A stretch of DNA of 64,000 nucleotides from Circinella minor (Eukaryota; Mucoromycota; Mucoromycetes; Mucorales; Lichtheimiaceae). The notes under the pieces were generated by a model, which was not told where the DNA came from, did no database searches, and saw only the letters and a program-made list of their open reading frames with translations. A program made the translations under genes and the position numbers. Positions 46,743 through 58,740 of the stretch are shown one piece after another. Each line of letters begins with the position of its first letter. Position 1 is the first letter of the stretch. Location of the stretch: positions 1 through 64,000 of the forward strand of contig JAEPRB010000019.1 of NCBI GenBank assembly GCA_016758965.1, read 5' to 3'.

Positions 46743-47410
46743 TGTATGTTTTAATCCATGTAAAATTCCCCCCTTATTGTTATATATCAATAGTATCATT
46801 TATGTATTCGATTTTTTCTTCATGTTTTATATGTTATATCCCTTATTATTACTTCTTTCTAATATATATTATTACTGCCTTTATGTTTAATAAATAAATA
46901 CACAGTGTTATTATTATTATTATTATTTATAGCTTAAAATTAGTATACTCTGGCTTTAATTTTGTCAAACTTTAAATTTCGAATAACCACTTGAATCTAA
47001 TGTCATATACATATAAGATAATATCATAACTTTTTAGAATGTATTCATCCAGGATAATGCCTTATTTTATTTTATCTTAAATAAAAAAAGAAAAGAATCC
47101 TTTGAATTACCTGTTTTGCTAGGAAGATATCAATTTTGGGGGATTCCTAAAAAAACTCCGTTGTTGGGTATAGACTTGATTTCAAAAAGCTTTACATGTA
47201 TAAACATAATTAGTTCTCACCCCCTTTTTTTTTTATAATATACTCGCTTCTTTATCTTTTTCCCTCTCTTCTTTGCTTTATTCTTTCTACATATATCACA
47301 CATACATACACACATACATATAGCACATTTATTAATACATCATCAAAAAAAAAACACAAAAACAAATTTTATTTTCCTTTCCCCTTATTTTTTCCAACTC
47401 TCATGACATA
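46743..47410. promoter_or_regulatory. Intergenic with pyrimidine-rich leader of the F-box gene
   Basis: It contains the MFS 3' flank (AATAAATAAATA at about 46890, an ATT triplet run at 46910-46927) and a C/T-rich tract at 47218-47290, followed by CACATACATACACACATACA and A-rich leader before the ATG at 47411. Such CT-rich blocks precede several starts in this window and probably mark core promoters. Confidence 0.4.
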
Positions 47411-49540
47411 ATGAATGACTTAGCAATGGGAGCTATACCGACATTATCAGCTGTTCAATTCAATTCTGAAAAACCACTTCCATTTCACATTGTCAAAACT
47501 ATTTTTTCCTACATTGAACAAACTGATTGTTTGGAATGTATGGTGGTGTCACGAACATTTTTCCACGCGGTACCTCAGTATTGTAGTCTTAATTGGGAAA
47601 CTGTCAATTTTACGAAATCAAAAGTGATTAATGAACGATTTTGGATGTGTCTGGGACCTCATGTACGACATATTACATTAAAAGAAGATATTGGATATAT
47701 ATTTGATCGATTAATTGAATATAATTGTTGCTATATCGAATCCATCAGTAAGCTTTTTTTTTAATATATGATCCATCACTTATATATATGCTCATGGGTA
47801 TCAACAATATAATAATCAGATTAGTAAACTATTTTATTCTTAGGATTCTATCGTTGTTTTGATTTGGCTTTAACAACTATTCAAACCCATCAATTAATTA
47901 AAGGAATCCATTATATATCTCCACAAGAGCTTAATTTTTACAAGATTAATTGTGATGTTCCTATTTTGGAAATTCTTGCCGTAAGTCCAAAATTGAAACG
48001 TTTCCGATGTACTTATGGGAGAGATCGGTTTGAAGTTTTAGATCGTCCAAATCAATGGTATACAAACTATGAAGATGATATTCGATCAAGAATCGACTCT
48101 TGTACACTTTCTCTTATCACCAACAACAACAACAACATTAATAGCATCAGAAATAATGTATTAACTAACGTTACAAGTCTTTGTCTCGATGCACGAATGG
48201 AAAAACTTATGACAGTCATCAAATTATGCCCAAACGTTCAAAATTTACATATATGTTTACAATGGCCTGGTTTACAAGATATGTCATTTGATGTGATTGA
48301 TTTAGATCAAATATTTCAAGCTTGTTCTCGATTAGATCAATTACAGTACTATTGGCCGGACAAGGATGAATCATCATCATCAGCTTATCATTGGAAATAT
48401 ATACCCAGCAATAACGGAAATAGCAATGATATTTATACCAAGGTTAATTCAAGCAGTACCGCCTTCAACACCATCAATAATAACACATCTAATAAAGCAA
48501 TAGCGACATTATCCAGGAACAATAAATCAAATAGTCAACTCAAATCATTATTCAGTAGTGTGACTTATGGTAATCCACCCCAAGAAATCATCAAAGTGAT
48601 TCGACAACATCAACAAAACCTTGAGTGTATCAAAATTGATAATTATAATATTGACTTTCCATTAGAAGAATGGGATGTCAATAATAATGATGGTGTAAAC
48701 TGGGATCAATTTTCCAATGTCGATACCAAGCAGCTTATCGAATTCGCTACACGTGATATTCCATGGCAAAATCATGCTTTATCATCATTTCTTTCTAGTT
48801 GCTCATTTTTGCAATACTTGTCATTATATAATGTGGATGCTACCGTTTTCAAATATCAACCACCGCCAGCACAACCTCAACAGCAAGAGCAACAACGACA
48901 ACAACAACAACAACGGAATCGACCTTCTAATAACCGACACGACAATACTTTATTGCAAGCGTTCAGTGTCTTGCATCATTTGCGTAGCTTCGAATTTGTA
49001 TTAAACAGTAAATCACTTCATCGATCCACTACCCAGGGTTTATGCACACTTTTACAAGTCATTAGTGACACCACACCTAACCTGGAAAATCTTGTTATTT
49101 CTGGCTTCCATGTATTAACTGATCCACTCCTTACCGTAGTTGCTAATAACAAAAATTTACGTATATTAAGACTTGGATCAGGTGATACCTATCGACGAAA
49201 GAATCGTCCTACAACAGACAAAGGTATTCATGAATTTATTCGTAACTTGAGTCCACATATTCAATTCTTAGACTTGACCAATCTCAAATTATCTTCTCAA
49301 ACCTTATTTGAAGAATTGGCTGAACGAAGGGAATTAACCCAGTTGGTATTAAATAGTTGTGGAGCAGCAAGTCCACAGGGTTTACGATCGTTTTTGACAA
49401 AGAAAGTTAACTCGTTAACATATTTACGAATGGATTCATGTCATATTGAACATCGTAAGGAAATGACTGAATATTGTAAAAATACTCTTCATTATGCTAT
49501 TCGTGAGAATAGAAATCAACTTTTTGTGAATCGTCAATGA
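47411..49540 (+). CDS. F-box / leucine-rich-repeat-like protein
   Basis: Two exons (47411-47747 and 47844-49540) give 677 residues. An F-box at about residues 20-65 (PLPFHIVKTIFSYIEQTDCL, CMVVSRTFFHAVPQY) would bind Skp1. The rest has irregular leucine-rich repeats (TSLCLDARMEKLMTVIKLCP NVQNLHICLQ; LVISGFHVLTDPLLTVVANN KNLRILRLGSG; FLDLTNLKLSSQ; LTQLVLNSCGAASPQGLRSF). These are broken by low-complexity Asn- and Gln-rich inserts at about 210-240 and 470-490. This is the layout of substrate receptors of SCF ubiquitin ligases; the target is unknown. Mucoralean genomes hold many such F-box/LRR genes, so orthology cannot be assigned. Confidence 0.8.
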
Positions 49541-50961
49541 TAATATACACTCTCCTTGTACATTCTTATTTTTTTTTTCTCTCCCTTTTTTCACTTTTCC
49601 ACACTTCATAACATTACAATTTTTATTATCTATAATTTTGACAACAATAATGAAAATGTTTGTTATGGAAATAAAAAGCGTAGTTATAAAAGGATAAATA
49701 AACAAGTGATTAAACAAGTACTCTGTTTTAAAGTTTGACTGCACCTAATTTAATTCTTTGTTCTTTTTTAACCTAATTAACTATTAGCTACTACTCAAGT
49801 ACATATTTTGAAATATCCCTCAATTATTATTATATTCTATGATATAAAACTTTTGAGGAGGAAAAATGTTACTAATTTTATATAGCTTATCATTATGTGT
49901 ATGTAGTAACAGTAACAATAACAGTAATAATAGTTATAGTATCTTTATTTTTATTTTCTTTTCATGTCATATGACGTTCTAGTTGTAAATCTTAGTTCTT
50001 TATAATGAAACTTGTTCTCCTTGGCGTAAAGCATAAACACACACACACAATACACATACAAAATAATAAATTGATTATCTTACTTTATTTTCCTTGATTT
50101 AAAATAAATTCATTTTATAATTGTTGTCACTATTATATATATATATATATAATATAGTATAAAAGTAATATTTGTGATTTTATGGATGTCAATCGATCTT
50201 TTTTTTTTTTTTTTTTTTTTAAAGTTGGTTATGGTGATACAACCTACCTCATAAAATAATTACATTTTAGATACTTGTTGCAGCATCAAACAATTAAATA
50301 TTTTGTATTTTTTTTAACCATATATTATAAATTGTAATGTATATTTATGTTCCTTTTCTTCTCAAAATGCTTTAATGATAAAATCTAATAGTAATTAGTT
50401 TATAGGTATTTTGGATTATATGAAACTATATACTTATCGGCGATCGAATGAAGTGAAAGCTGCCCGTTTTTCTCATTTTTTAAAACCACATGACAACAAA
50501 AACTTTGATCATGTGCTTCATACGAGTCATATGGTCTTGTTGGTTCGATATCTTGCCCCCGCCCTCCTTTGACGCTCTATGACAACTGTACAAATAATAG
50601 TACTTATATAACTCTATACTAGTAATATTCATTCATAATAATAATAATAATAACAACAAAAAAAAAGCTTTCCCTTCTCTCCGCTCCTTTTTTTTTTCTT
50701 CAATAAAGTTGAAAGAAAACTATATAACAACATAGAAAAATCCCAACTTTTTCTTTTTCCTTCTTTCTTCTACATATAAAAATATATTAAAACCTTAAGA
50801 AATTGCTGTCTCAATTCCTTTTTATCTCTCTTTTTCTCTTTCTTTTTTTTTTTCACACTCTCTCTTTCATTATCTCTCTTGTGTAGCTTTATGTTTTAAG
50901 AAAGATTTCATTCAACCCCCCCATCCATATTATTATATACAAGTACGCGTTTCTTGATAAA
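49541..50961. promoter_or_regulatory. Intergenic with pyrimidine-rich promoter of the SNF2 gene
   Basis: 1.4 kb without a gene. It has a T22 run (50199-50220), an AT dinucleotide run (about 50135-50152), an ATA triplet run at 50637-50652, and long C/T-rich tracts at 50670-50705, 50748-50775 and 50810-50880 just before the ATG at 50962. The last are the likely core promoter/leader of the SNF2-family gene. Confidence 0.4.
50199..50220. repeat. T22 homopolymer
   Basis: An uninterrupted run of 22 thymines in the F-box/SNF2 intergenic region. Confidence 0.9.
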
Positions 50962-53900
50962 ATGAATTCTAGCAATAATGATAATAATGATCATACTACA
51001 GCTTTTATGTGGGATCATATCAACAGTCAGGCTTACCCTAAAGCTATCACCGCCACTACTACTACTACTACTACTACATCGACAGCAACAACAGATAATA
51101 ACAACAATATTAGCAATAATATTTCCGTAATGCCAAAACTCAATCGCTTGAACATTACTCCAATGACAACCTCTACAACACCTCCTGATCTGCAATCACT
51201 TCCAACTAAGCAACAACCAAATCATCCAGACATGACTGATCCATCAAAACGTCGTCGTATTGATCCTTTACCTATTGTTGATTCAAATAACCATTCCCAA
51301 CACCACGAGCACCACTACCGGGGACAACAACTATATGTTAACAACAACAATAATAATTATACGCGTCCACTATTTTCTTCTTTACCTGCTCGAATGAATA
51401 GTAATCATGTAAGTTTTTTCTGGTACCTCCTTCCATTCTTTGGCAATGGATCAGAAAAAAAAAAAGAAAAAAAATCACCAATATGGTTTTTTCTCTCTTG
51501 TTTATGTATTGTATATATAATAATTTAATAGAGACAACCGCAGCAACAACAGTTGTTTACTTCTCCTTCTTCTCCTCCTCCTCAACAACAAGCACATCTA
51601 CTTCATCGATCTCAATCATTAGCTTCATTAAGAAGTATTGATATTTCATCGTCAATGCAACAACAACAGCAACAACAATATCCCTATGCACTTCCTCCAG
51701 CTCATCATTCTCGACCATCTGCTCCGACACTTTCTCCATCCTTATCTATGCAGACAGTAACAGATTTTTATCGTCAACAACAATCACGTCCACAATCACA
51801 ACCACTTATTCGTCATTATCATCATTCTAATAATGATCATTCTTCTTCTACTATTCCCCCTGTCCAACAACAGCATCAGCAACAAGTCTCATCAGCACCT
51901 TCTTCATTATCATTTATAAAAACAACACCATCACCTCAACAACAACAACTAGCGGGAGAGGATGATGATGACTTGATTGTGGACGAAGAAATGACAAATA
52001 AAAATGTATGTGTTGGCATGATCAAGACAGATATTGTTACTGTGCGACCATTAGATTTGATCAAAGATGAACAATTTGAACCAATTCGTTTAGAATCTGA
52101 AGGAAAACGTGATTCTGTTAATTATTGTAAGTTTTTTTTATATATATATCATGGGGTTCTAAGAAAACGTTATTAGCAAAAAAATAAAACAATGAAAATA
52201 TTTTATATAGCATTTACTGTAACATCACGTGGCACTCTTCGAAAGTTTGTAAGTATGGCTTTTCTACGCCACTTTTTCATATGAGCCCCTTCTTGTTATG
52301 CATACAATAACTTTAACCATAAACTTACTATCTCAAATATAGTACGGATGGGTTCCTTTTGAAGATACCAAAATATTAGGACCATTAGTAGATCATCGAC
52401 TCATATGGTGGGATGCTCTTATACCCCGAGGAAAAGTCAATCATGCACGTACACCTCTTTATATCATTCTTTATTGTCGACCATCACATGTGGATATTAT
52501 TTCCAAATCTTTTGAATGTTATCATGCTACATTAAAAGAACCACCATTTTTTAATCCCGCATGTCGTTATAAGAATCCACATCAGCAACTCTTGTTACGA
52601 CAACAACAGCAACAATCGGATAATAATAATCGGTTATGGTCTGTTGGACGTCCTGGGGGAGGAGGAAGTCGTAGTTATAGTCCTTCTTTATTGTCAGAGC
52701 AACAGCGGGAAGCAACAGAACAAACACGAAGGGATATTGCACAATTATTGGATAGCATTGATGATGAAGCGAATCGACGGGAATTACGAAAAAGAAAAAA
52801 AAGATGGGAGAAACTGCAAAAAATTGGAACCAAAGATAATCAAATTGTTCTTAGTGATGATGATGATAATAATAATAATGGAAATCGAAATAATAATAGA
52901 AGTAATGATATAAATAATGATAATGAAAAGATGGCAATCGATGAGATTAACAAAGAGGATGATGGTGATGAAGATGATGAAGAAGGAACACAAGTGGATG
53001 GTCTTACTGTAAAATTAATGCCCCATCAGTCACGTGGAGTAGATTGGATGATAGGCCGAGAAGCAAATGAAACTAGTTCTGGTGGAATACTAGCGGATGT
53101 AGGTATATAGTATTAGTTCTTTTTAGTATCTAACTTTTTTTTTTTACTTTTGTTTTTTCTCTCTCTATCATTATTATGATACTGAAAAAGGATGATATTG
53201 GTAAAGAGGTGGGCGGGGATTAGGAAATAAAATAAAATCAACTTGACACTTATTATATATTATATATTATATATAAAACGATTTTTTTTTATGAATGTGT
53301 ATATCTGATATGTAATTTTTACTTTTATATATATATATATATATTCTCGGTTCGATTTTTTTATAGGATGTAAGTTTGGTTTTGAAAAAGAAAGAAAAAG
53401 AAGATATGGCAAAAAAAAAAAAAAAATCATTAATATATTATTTTTATTTATTTATTTATTTCAGATGGGTCTGGGAAAAACAATTCAAACGATTGGATTG
53501 ATAGTTTCAACAATGGAAGCGGCTGCTAAACGACCTACATTGATAATTACGCCACTTGCACTTATTCAGCAGTGGGCTACTGAGATACGAACGAAAACAG
53601 AGAAAGGCAAGGTATCTGTTCTTGTGTATCACGGAGCGAACCGATCAAAAGGTAAATGTATATTGTTGTTTATGTAGTACAGAGGTTACATTTATGGAGG
53701 CAAATAGTTGTTATGGAGATATAGTGAGTTTTTAACATGATAACATAACTATATTATAGATCCATCTATATTTTCACAATATGATGTAGTTGTTACTACC
53801 TATCAAGTGGTTGCATCTGATATTCCAAATACTACAAAACGAGGGCGACGGCGTAATATCAACAGCCTCAATAATAATAATAATAATAGTGGGGCAATAG

Positions 53901-56236
53901 ATGAGGAAATGACGGATATACAAACACCAGGTGCATCTGAAGATAGTATGACTCCATCCAGTAGTGCACCAGGTTCACCGAATAATCGAAAATTAGATGA
54001 TAATAGTAAAAATAATAATAAGCTAACGAAACCGGGTTATGGTCCACTTTTTCAAATAGAATGGTACCGTGTTGTTTTGGGTACGTATTCATCGTTTTGT
54101 AATATTATAAAGATATGAGAAAGAAAGTTCTCTTTTTTAACATTCTATCTTTTTTTAAAAAAAATTCTTTATTTCATTAGATGAAGCTCAGCAGATTAAA
54201 AATAGAAATACACGTTCTGCATTATCATGTACTGAACTTGGTGCTAAGAAACGGTGGTGCTTGACTGGAACGCCTATGCAAAATCACGTGGATGAATTAT
54301 ATAGTCTTTTACGCTTTCTACGAATTCAACCTCTTTGTGATTTTCAATCATTTAAAAAAACCATTTCTATTCCTATTCAAGCAGGACAAGGTCAATTGGC
54401 TCTTGAGCGACTTAAGGTTGTGTTAATGGCAGTCATGCTTCGTCGAACGAAACAAATCTTAAAATCAAGACAAGAAGAAGAAGAACAAGGCGAAGAGGAA
54501 GGAAGAACACAGGAAGAACAACCGAGACCATCATCATCAGCAACAACAGCATCAGTATCAGGAGTCGTAACAGAAGAAGAAGCAACTCTGGAATCCAACA
54601 ATAGTCATGGATCATCACCTGCTACATCATCATCATTGTCATCGAATGTTCAACCAAAAAAAGAATATTCTGAATCAAACAACTTGTCAACAGAACTGTC
54701 ATTAAAGTTACCACCAAGAAATAAGCGTGATGTTGTATTGACATTTAGTTCAGCAGAACGTAAATTTTATGATTTCCTCAACACAAAAACTAAAAGTACA
54801 GTAGAGCGATTGTTTCGAGCTGGTAAAGGTGAACGTAATTATCTTAATATGCTATGTATGCTTTTACGACTACGACAAGCGTGTGATCATCCAAAACTTG
54901 TATTGAAAGCCATGGGAAATGATACTGACGCTCTTGATGAATTATCAACAGCAGATGGAAGGAATAACAATAATAGTGTATCACCATTTTCTTCGTCATC
55001 AAGTATTAGTAACAGCGGAGCTGGTGGGCGAAAAGAAGCACGAGAAGCAAATAGTGAAGCTATAGCACAACGAACGATTATGGCAAAAATGGCGGCTGAT
55101 CTAGGGTGGCAAGGTGTTGGTCAAGTAGGGCAATCCGTATTTGACAAGGATAGTAATAATGGAAATACTAGTAGTGGTGAAGGATCATTATGCGAATTAT
55201 GTGGACGAATTAATAATACCAAATCCAGGAGTGGATCATATTGTTCAACATGTACGAAACAAATTGAGTTTTATACCCAACAACAGCAACAAGATCAACA
55301 AGATGATGATACCAATATATCCCTTATGACAACAAGTAGCAAGAGTAACAAAGTTTTAGAAATTTTAAATGAAACACGTCTCAAATATCCTCGTGAAAAG
55401 ACAATTATTTTTTCACAATTTACCTCTATGCTTGATTTAATGGAAGAACAGTTACAGCAATCTGGATTCAAATATTGTCGATGTAAGTATTTGTTTATTT
55501 ATGTGTTTTCAAGAATAACATAACAACAACAATTTATAAAAAAGATTATTTATTAAAGCAGTCATCATTATATAATAATAATAGATGATGGATCCATGTC
55601 GAATCATCTTCGGGAAAAAAATTTGGATGCGTTACGTACAGATAATGAATGTACTATCATGTTGATCTCATTAAAATGTGGTTCACTCGGGTAAAATATC
55701 GTCTTTCTAAATGGAAGGTTTTTTTTAAAAAAAAAATCAACAACAATAAGGTTCTTGACTAAATGATGATGGCAATTCAATTCTTTAATGACGTTTAGGT
55801 TAAATCTTACAGCAGCCAATCATGTGATATTAATGGATGTTTGGTGGAATCCTTCAGTAGAAGGTAAATGAACTTTCTTTATAGAAATAAATGATATCTA
55901 ATGCTCATCATGTCTGGGCGTGTGATACACGAAAAATGTTTTTCTTTAATAGAACAAGCCATTGATCGAGTTCATCGTATTGGTCAAAGAAAACCCGTAA
56001 GAGTGGTTCGATTAGTGATTGATGGAACTATTGAACAAAAAATTATTAAACTTCAACAAAAGAAGGTAACTTACAACAACACAGATAAACTCTTTTTTTT
56101 TTTTTTTTTTTGATGAATTTATTTATGTTTTATCAAAAAAATACAGGCACAAATGGTACAAGGTGCTTTAGGGGACGGTATGATTAAAAACTCCAAGTTA
56201 ACAATGCGTGAAATTCGAACTTTGTTTGATTTGTAA
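50962..56236 (+). CDS. SNF2-family ATPase, Ris1/Uls1-like (Rad5/16 group)
   Basis: Eleven exons (50962-51408, 51532-52126, 52211-52248, 52343-53098, 53465-53651, 53760-54080, 54181-55482, 55585-55690, 55799-55863, 55953-56065, 56147-56236) give 1339 residues. The first ~350 are Gln/Ser/Pro-rich and disordered. The helicase core starts with VKLMPHQSRGVDWMIGRE (residue ~590), motif I DMGLGKTIQTIG across an intron, ITPLALIQQW, DVVVTTYQ, the DEAQ box, LTGTPMQNHVDELYSLLRFL and VMLRRTK. It ends with FSQFTSMLDLMEEQL, LKCGSLGLNLTAANHVILMD and QAIDRVHRIGQ. Low-complexity inserts lie in both lobes. Between the lobes, where Rad5/Uls1 carry a RING finger, there is only CELC...CSTC. Ris1/Uls1 proteins are chromatin translocases that act on SUMOylated proteins; subfamily placement is moderate, SNF2 ATPase is certain. 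Confidence 0.88.
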
Positions 56237-58740
56237 AAAAAGAAAAAAGAAAAGCACTATATTATATATTACATATACACAACACCTTCCCGTTTAACGT
56301 AACACTATTATAACTACAATCATATATCCCAATCATAATAACGACAAAAAATAAGTATATATATGTAAATATACTATTACATACATACTACATATAAAAC
56401 AATTTTAGTAAACTACTGTGACTCAGTTCCTAATCCATTAACATTTTCTATATAAAAAGACAATCGTGCAAAAAAAAAAAAAAATGAACCGTGCAATCTT
56501 TTTTTTTTCTGTCTAACCGAAAAACAAAACTTCGTTGTTGATTGTTCTATAAAGAAGCTACACATGTAAAAATCCCAAGTTTTGCATAACGTAAAATATG
56601 ATACCCGCATGGGTGTATGTGTGTATGTTTGTGTCGTGAATGAAATTATATTATATAAAACATAACTTTTCCGTCCTTTCCATCTTGACATCCGGAGTTA
56701 AAATATAAAAGTCATTAAATGGAGGGCGTCGATCATATCACGCCTATCAATTTAAACTTCATGCGATTCGTATAACGTAACTAAACCAGAAATATTGTTG
56801 GAACGGAAAAAAAATCGATTTGTTTTGTTTTATTGACAACAAACAAAATTTTTAATAGAATGATAAGTTAAGAAAGAAGAGAAAGAAGCTAAATAAAATA
56901 ATAAATGGATGGAAACACCATGTTTAGAAAATCCTATACATTTTATATTTCTTAAAAAAAAAAGGAACTTCTTTTGCTTCGTTCCCCCAATATTATATAA
57001 ATATATATTTTACACATGACTTTTAAAAATATATGTAAGAAATGTAAAAAATGACGATGAATAAGAAAAGTCTTTCAACTTGTAGCCCAATAAGGAATTT
57101 TTTCAACCTTTATGGGTGACTCTCTTGTGGGGTTCTAAATAATAATAATAATAATAGTAAAACTAATAATAAAAAGAAGAATCTTTACTTGTGCCATGGT
57201 AACTTTCATCGTGGCTTTGTGTAACTTTGTTCTTTTCTCTTTCTTTTCTCTCCTTTATTTAAATTTTGAAAATGGAAAACGTAGTACTGAGTGATAAAAA
57301 AATCAAGTTAAGTCAATTAAGCGCATCTTTGTGATCAATTGATCGTCCTATTTCAATACTTCTTTTTTTTAAGAGAAGATACTTAGATAGAAGAAGAAAA
57401 AAAATGAAAAAGAACAAAGAAATAAAAAAAGATTATTCACTTGTGAGTGTGGCGCGTGTCCAAACAATTTGTTTAATATAATATGATTATTGTTTTTCCT
57501 TCATTATTATTATCTTCATCTCTATTCTCTTGTCTCCCTCCCATTCATCTCTTCTTCTAACGGTCTTATTACTTTAACATTTCCATATATTGTTTTATTT
57601 TATTGACAATGGGATCAAAAAGAACTTTCTATATTTATATCAGCTGGTATGAACCGGAGATGGGGGTGGTTGTTGAAAAGATAGAAAAAAAAGATGGGGG
57701 AACAGAGATTTAATGAGAAAGAAGGCGCGGAGGGTGCGACGACTAAAAAAAAGAGAATGGAAATCAGCAGACCAAAAATGCATCATAATTATTCTTTTTT
57801 CCAACAAATCAAGTGCTGTACCCATGGACTTGTAAAGGCCCATGTTTTTTTTTTGTTGATACTACAATATTTGTTGTTTTTTGTTCCTTACCTCAATGTA
57901 GCCGATAATTGACAGTGTGTTGCTAAACTACAATACAGCAACTTTTTAGAACCCAGGTGCTAGAAGGATATTTCCTGAGTTTCCGTGATCCATCCCAATT
58001 ACGGTAGGTATCCTATACTGCAGATTATTTTATCTTTAAATTATTATTATTATAATATTATGCTTTGATGATGGAAAAAAAGTATGAGGATAGGTTTAGA
58101 GTATATATGGTCAATGTCATTCAATTTTTTCTGTTTTCAGGGAATGCTCAGAACCTTCCTTTGTAATTCGATTGCCGCTATTTTTCTTGGTCGAACTTCT
58201 TCTTTGTGTATCCGAGCCAACATCTTTTTTTTTTACGGACTCTATACATAAGATGAATACTCACTCACGCACTCACACACCATTCATATATTATTTCAAT
58301 CCTCCCCCACCTCTTTGACGAGAACCCCCCCCCCCAATTCTTTTCTTTTTTTATATAGAACTGTAATCCTGTACTAGCATTAACTCATATTAAAAGAGTC
58401 TTCTGATGATAGATTTGGTATAGGATGGACAACTCCCCATATATATATAAATACTCTTTACCTATTTTCAAATGTGGAATAATACATATATCTTCTTGTC
58501 TTTCTCTTACTATTTAACTTTTTTTTTCATTCACTTTACTCACGCACATATCAATATAGCAAACCTGGTTTTCACGCACACACGAAAAATTACCTTTTCA
58601 TCTTTTTTACTTTTATTTTCTGTATGCCTTTTTTCTCGTTTAACTGAAGTCAACAACAAACAAAAAACAGATACCGTTAATTTATAATAATAAAACTCGA
58701 GGGCCAAAAAAAGAAAAAAATAAAGTATTGAAGAAACGAA
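56237..58740. promoter_or_regulatory. Upstream region of PMC1, no gene seen
   Basis: 2.5 kb between the SNF2 gene and PMC1, both on the + strand. It holds the SNF2 3' flank and AT-rich DNA with short open frames of no recognisable family. C/T-rich stretches lie at 57230-57260, 57488-57560 and 58478-58550, with a C10 run at about 58326. The CT-rich tracts near 58480-58620 likely mark the PMC1 core promoter. GTGGCGCG at about 57448 is one base off a calcineurin/Crz1 consensus site and is not claimed. Confidence 0.4.

Noticed and set aside
50540..50570. GGTTCGAT-like box resembling a tRNA B box
   Set aside because: No A box, cloverleaf or terminator fits around it. Other GGTTCGA occurrences in the window failed the same test, so no tRNA is called.
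57440..57460. GTGGCGCG upstream of PMC1 as a possible Crz1/calcineurin site
   Set aside because: It differs from the usual GNGGC(G/T)CA consensus at one base and lies 1.3 kb from the start; a single near match is not evidence.
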